From Cenococcum geophilum 1.58 (lineage: Eukaryota > Ascomycota > Dothideomycetes > Gloniales > Gloniaceae), in assembly GCA_001692895.1 (NCBI GenBank), contig KV748186.1:921785-985784 (forward strand): a stretch of DNA of 64,000 bases, read 5' to 3'. A model generated the notes under the pieces. It was not told the DNA's origin and searched no databases. It saw only the letters and a program-made list of their open reading frames with translations. The position numbers and the translations under genes are program-made. Below are positions 59,303 through 64,000 of this stretch, piece after piece. The number at the start of each line of letters is the position of its first letter. The stretch's first letter is position 1.

Positions 59303-61241
59303 TACCTACCCTAGAAGTCCCCTAGAAACCCACTAAACCTACTAAACCTACTATAAAGCGTAGTTAAGGACGCCCCCGAAAGCACCCTATAACTAAGAAT
59401 ACTATAACAGAAAATTACCTAACCTCCGCAGGAATATCCGCAAGACAATCTCCGCCTATAAATATATCAGTTCTAGTATAGGAAACCCTATTTATAGACT
59501 TATAACGTAAAGAGATTAACGGACTACTTAAAAAGGGTATCTTTGCGGTTATAATAAAGAAAGACGTTCTGTAAGGCGTCCGTATATTTAACTTACGCTT
59601 TATTAATAAGATTAAGCACCCTAGTACTGATAAAGCCTTTAAGAAATTAAGGCTTGTTATATAAGCTTATAACGATAAGGGAAAGGACTTAGTCCTTATG
59701 CAATCACCTATAATTTAACAAGTTAGCTAATAAATTATACTTACACTTATGCCAGGACTACAGCAAACTAAACCTATAGCCCTATACTTACGGGATATCT
59801 TATAAGCCTACGTGCAGTCTAATATCTACCTAAGTAGGGATATCTTTATACGACTACCCTATAAGCTTAACCTATAACCAGGAATAATTTTATAAGTTAT
59901 AAAACCTCTTTACAGAGTACCAGAAGCTAGGAACTACTAGTTTAAGACATACCACCAGTATTACGTTAGTAAGCTTAAAATGGAATAGTCGACCTATAAC
60001 CCCTGCCTCCTATACAGCCTATTGAACGGCCTTAGTATTGTTGGATTTTAAATAGATAATACCCTATTTTTAGCAGACTAGACCTTTGCAGACGCTAAAG
60101 AAACTAAACTATAAAAGGCTAAGTTCTTAGTAAAGCCATAAGAGTAGTTAACTAAGTAGAATCCGATTAAGTTTAATAGAGGCCTAATTATATAAAAGGG
60201 TAACCTAATTAAGCTAACTTAGGAACGCCAAGCTTAAAACCTAAAGCTTGTTATAGTAAAGCCTACGGACCTTACTAGTTCCCGCGGAGAGACCTATAAG
60301 ACCGTAAATATAAAGGACTAATACGCTATATAGCGTATAAGAGGCGCCTATATTGCTATAGTCTGCTAACCCAAATCTACCTATAACTTATCCTTTATAG
60401 CCTAGGCAGTAGATCTACAAGAAGAAAATATTAAGCAGCTTAATAAGCGTATTTAGTGGCAAATTAACAATATAGCAAGGGGATTTACTTTTATACCACT
60501 AGACCTAAATTCCCTTAGCCTACTAGCATTTACAGACGCCTTCTTTGCTAATAATAAAGACCTATCATCACAAATTAGCTTTATAATTATACTTACGGAC
60601 CGTAATTAGGACGTAAATATACTATATTGGTCTTTAATTAAGTGTAAATAAGTAACCCGTAGTGTACTAGCTTCTAAACTATATATACTAGCTTATAAAT
60701 TTAATATAGCAGCTGCAATTAAATTAACGGTTTAGAAGATTCTATAACTAAAGCAGTTACCCCTAGTTTTATACACCAATTTAAAGTCCCTTTACAACTG
60801 CCTAGTTAAACTAGGTATAACACAAGAAAAGAGGCTCATAGTCGACCTAATGTGCTTACGTCAGGCCTATAAACAACATAAGATTACGGAGGTCAAATAG
60901 ATCAGTAGCGGAGACAACCCAGCGGACGCTATAACTAAGGCAAAGCCGTGTCAAGCCCTTAAAACCCTAATTAACACGAATAAGCTCAACCTAAAAGTTA
61001 TAAAATGGGTAGAACGGAACTAACGGAGCACCTACGGTATGTCTACGGCCTGTTAGAAGGCCGTACGGTTCATTTTACGGACCGTAAGTAGAACTTACGG
61101 CCAGCTTAGGGCACCGTTTAAAAGGCAGCCTAGACGGCACCTCGGGGAGATTTCCTATGTATTTTCCTTTGTATTCTATGGTTTTATTAAAGCAATTACG
61201 AAGGCTGTATATAGGTGGTTTCATTTTTTAAGTACTGCTAG

Positions 61242-61515
61242 TGTATAATTACAGCACCTATTGTACCAAACGCGTGCTTACGCGTTCGGTATACCAGGTA
61301 CGCGTTTACACGTTTAGTGCACTAACCACTCGCTTACGCGTTTGGTGCACTTATAAAGCACTAACTAATTAGGGGGGAGGTGCATCAGTATATAGACCAC
61401 GTAGTCTGCTTTATACAATTAACAGTTACCATCCATATCCAAATAAGTATACGATACTACATGTATTTCGTGCCCGTGGATACAACTTACTCGTGCTATT
61501 AAGTTAGTACGAACA
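61242..61515 (+). repeat. 3' LTR of the Copia element
   Basis: TGTATAATTACAGCACC to GTTAGTACGAACA, better preserved than the 5' LTR at its end. Confidence 0.92.
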
Positions 61516-62257
61516 GTGCCGTTCTAGTATAAAATCTAATCTTATAAAGTTGTTTTAAATGGCTTCCTACTATACTAGAAAATCCTCCCATACTTAAATC
61601 CTTTTAAGGCGAATCTTATTATTTGTATTAGTAGGGTCGCCCTATATTAATAACGTTGCATTAGTTTAAACAGTAAGGCCTAAGTAGAGATAGGTATAAT
61701 AGGCGTTAAGAAACTTAGGCAGTATTATCTTACGGGTTTTCTCTTTAGCTTCTTCCTAGGCTCGCTTTACTTCTTACTATCTACGTTATTCTTCTTCCTA
61801 TACGCGCTCTGCTTCTTCCTATACGCGTTCCACTTCCTTTTATCTGCGCTACTCTTCTTACCATCTACGTTGCTCTTTAAGGAAAAGCTATTTATAATTA
61901 GGTGACTATTAGGCCATATTATAGCGGCAATAATAATAATAACAGGAGAGCGTATAGGGGAGAGTTTTGTTTATAACGGATACCTAGTAATTTAGGCGGA
62001 GCGAATTAATAGAAATATTTAAACGATTTTATTAATAATCCGGAACTTATAATAAATAGCTAAGTTAAAGACGGATGCAAATTTTAAGCTCTACACTAGC
62101 GTCCTCTTTAGCCTCGCTGTATTTAAGCCTTATATATTATATATAAATCTAAATTAATAAGAAGTAAATATTATATAATCCTAAAACTAGAAATAAAAGA
62201 AATAAATAAGACCAGATCTAGAAATATTGAAGAAGTTCCTATATAACAACTCCTATA
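61516..62257. other. RIP-degraded sequence with coiled-coil-like minus-strand relic
   Basis: Near 61740-61870 the minus strand carries repeats of about 27 bp that read as Glu/Arg-rich heptad-like sequence (KEVERV, EEAERV, with stops), a broken coiled coil. The remainder is AT-rich and unidentified. Confidence 0.45.
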
Positions 62258-62663
62258 ACGTAGTCTGCGGGCTAGTGGCCCACGCGGGCAAGTGGCCCAC
62301 CTCAAAACCTCACCAAAAATTAGAAAATTCACACCTTAATATCTCAACAACCACTTATTAAAAAAATTTAAAATTTTGGATTTGGGCTTTTATATATACT
62401 CTGCAGCTTCTATTAAAGTTGCATAATTAATAGTTTAGTAGTTTTTAAGATATAGTAATTTGGCCTCGTTTTAGCCCCTAAATTTTAATATCTTAAAAAC
62501 TACTAAACTATTTATTATGCAACTTTAATAGAAGCTGTAGAGTATATATAAAAGCCCAAATCCAAATTATTAGAATTTATTATTGAGTGGTTGTTGAGAT
62601 ATTAAGGTGTATTTTCTAAGGTGGGCCACTTGCCCGCGTGGGCCACTAGCCCGCAGACTACGT
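62258..62663. mobile_element. 406-bp palindromic MITE with TA target duplication
   Basis: Begins ACGTAGTCTGCGGGCTAGTG and ends with its complement CACTAGCCCGCAGACTACGT, flanked by TA (62256-62257, 62664-62665). The two arms, each about 190 bp, are near-perfect inverted copies, with a short spacer around 62465, so the element is a long hairpin. The outer 40 bases carry AGTGGCCCAC twice. It has no ORF. It interrupts an AT-rich coding-like relic. Confidence 0.92.
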
Positions 62664-64000
62664 TAAACTTTATAACGACTTAAAGCCCCCTTATATATAT
62701 TTAAAGAAGTCCCTATATAAACAGCCTTATAAGCGTAGCTATAAGTCTAAGCCCCCTTATATAACCTAACTACCCCTCCCTACTATACTGGAATAGATAA
62801 ATAACCGCTATATATAATAAGTAGAGAAATAATTTAAATAAAAAGAAAACACTATAAATTTTTTTTTATATATCCTTAAGGTATAAATCTATAAGGACTG
62901 TAGTCTTAAATATAACTAATAGTTACTAAGGCGGCATGCGTTCTAGGTCTATAAGATATTTAAAAAATCCTAGGTCACTAGCATAGATTTACCTTTTATT
63001 ATTGCTTTTAAGGTAATATATAAACTTATTTAAGGGAAGATATAAATTGTTATAAATGCTTTATAGCTCGCTATAAGTTAAGTAGGTAGTAACTCTGGCG
63101 AAAATAGTAAAATATTATTTTGTTTCACGATAGGCTAAACAAAAAGAGGCTAAAGTTTTAACCCTTTTACCAGCTTTTATTAGAACTCTTCTTTATATTT
63201 ATATCCTATACTTATAGATTTAGGACTATAAAGTTAAGGCCACCGTATTTAATTGTCGCCTATATAGCCTTATTGCTTAACACCCCTTTATTACTATCTG
63301 CCCCTATTTCTTAGTCTTTAGTACTAAAATGATTTTCTTCGCCATATAACGTCTCTGCGTCCCATTCTTAATCCTTATTACTAGAGTTACTCTCCTAACT
63401 AGTTAACGTTTCTATATTACCGTCGCTATCTCTAAAGTAGGTTTCTTTATCTATAAACGCCCACTTACTAGCTAACAATTTAGGGATACTATACTTATAA
63501 TGGGGTTGCGGGATACCACTTAAAGAGAAATTATGGTCAATATTATTAGGATATAAAACAAGCCTATAGACCTCTATACTGGCTACTTAGCGCCTTAAAT
63601 ATAAGTCCTCCCTTAGCGCAAGGCAGATTAGTAGGAGTTATTATACCGCCTATATAAGGCGGGGCATTTATAAAGGGCTTAGCTAGAATACTAATTAAAC
63701 CTCCCGGCAGCGCACTAATAGCTCCTTTACTATAGATTTGGAGTTAACATATAAGATTAACTAGCTAGGGTAAGTCTACTGCTTAAGCAGTATCTTGCTC
63801 CGTAAATAACAGGCGTTAAAAGTAAATTATAATACTATGCTTACTAAGGGAGGCGTTATTAGGGGATTATTGTTACCTTTTAGTTCTAGTTTATAACTTT
63901 ATACAAATTCCTCTAAACCCTACTAGGGTATACGGTGTCTGTTAGGGATTATTAGTTATTCGTATTTAGTAATAGCTTAGCTAATAGCTACTTCCTAATA
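62664..64000. other. RIP-degraded sequence, no identified gene
   Basis: The plus strand just after the MITE continues a frame (LKAPLYIFKEV type and a second similar segment) begun before it. On the minus strand 63550-63330 reads as an open, hydrophilic protein fragment (FSLSGIPQPHYKYSIPKLLA). Neither is recognised. Confidence 0.4.
63564..63922 (+). repeat. Dispersed repeat, copy 2
   Basis: Direct-orientation counterpart of 53520-53878, about 10 kb away, differing mostly by transitions. Confidence 0.85.

Larger units (their letters stand above)
55296..61515 (+). mobile_element. Complete Ty1/Copia LTR retrotransposon, RIP-degraded
   Basis: LTRs 55296-55563 (268 bp) and 61242-61515 (274 bp), target duplication GTGCC on both sides (55291-55295, 61516-61520). 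One plus-strand frame, broken by TAG/TAA at Gln positions, runs from about 56700 to 61023. Gag comes first (NFNFKLTIFMDLYWKANIPK, LRGLALNHYYTNLK), then a CCHC knuckle (CFVCGKKGY, stop, SIRH near 57415), protease-like region (INIGASKKSTV near 57820), integrase (HRLYRRFGHLLAEKLYRVLK near 58255; VYIDIMYINGSPVLYIINEA), reverse transcriptase (about 59480-60300) and RNase H (LLAFTDAFFANNKDLSSQIS, then SSGDNPADAITKAKP) ending in TAA. The order Gag-PR-IN-RT-RH identifies Copia. It is the likely parent type of the two solo LTRs. Confidence 0.93.

Noticed and set aside
1-64000. tRNA or rRNA genes
   Set aside because: No convincing B-box (GGTTCGAATCC-type) with a matching acceptor stem, and no rRNA-like sequence, was seen on either strand by eye; a tRNAscan run would be decisive.

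Overview
The window looks like a stretch of a filamentous ascomycete nuclear genome (Pezizomycotina; a Leotiomycete is a guess). Reasons: short GT-AG introns of about 47-100 nt with CTAAT/CTAAC branch points, a HET-domain gene, a DUF3435 (captain-type) recombinase relic, and long AT-rich tracts in which transposon reading frames are riddled with TAG/TAA codons where glutamine is expected. That last feature is the signature of repeat-induced point mutation (RIP, CpA to TpA).

Region 1 (1-21 kb) is ordinary gene space: the N-terminus of a Kre9/Knh1-like wall protein (cut by the left edge), a small basic nuclear protein, a SET/MYND (SMYD-type) methyltransferase, a NUFIP1/Rsa1-like snoRNP assembly factor with a CCCH finger, RNA polymerase III subunit RPC25 (divergent from the NUFIP gene), a 94-aa cupin, a phosphoinositide-specific phospholipase C, a 70-aa double-CxxC protein, and an orphan membrane-protein gene. 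Most are multi-exon; exon coordinates were worked out by reading frame, splice signals and family expectation. About 12.7-16.6 kb and 18.8-21.5 kb hold no gene I can support.

Region 2 (21.5-41.9 kb) starts with a broken AAA+ ATPase gene (81-bp in-frame duplication, frameshift, nonsense codons, a MITE-like insertion) and becomes a nest of transposons: a pogo/Fot1-like relic; a Tc1/mariner-like element with 2-bp TA target duplication (24304-41907); inside it a Ty3/Gypsy element on the minus strand (25072-40316, 421-bp LTRs, TSD AAAGC); and inside that a chromodomain-type Ty3/Gypsy on the plus strand (28178-35092, 187-bp LTRs, TSD CCTCT) plus a small GC-rich un-RIPed element (39740-40035).

Region 3 (41.9-46.4 kb) is an island of normal composition carrying a HET-domain gene with a single in-frame stop. 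Region 4 (46.4-64 kb) is again RIP-degraded: a full-length DUF3435 recombinase relic with a conserved leader, a relic of a vacuolar Ca2+/H+ exchanger (CAX) gene on the opposite strand, two Copia solo LTRs with perfect TSDs, a complete Copia element (55296-61515, TSD GTGCC), a 406-bp palindromic MITE with TA TSD, and a dispersed 360-bp repeat. The captain relic, CAX relic and nearby HET gene together raise the possibility of a dead Starship-like element; its borders are not proven.
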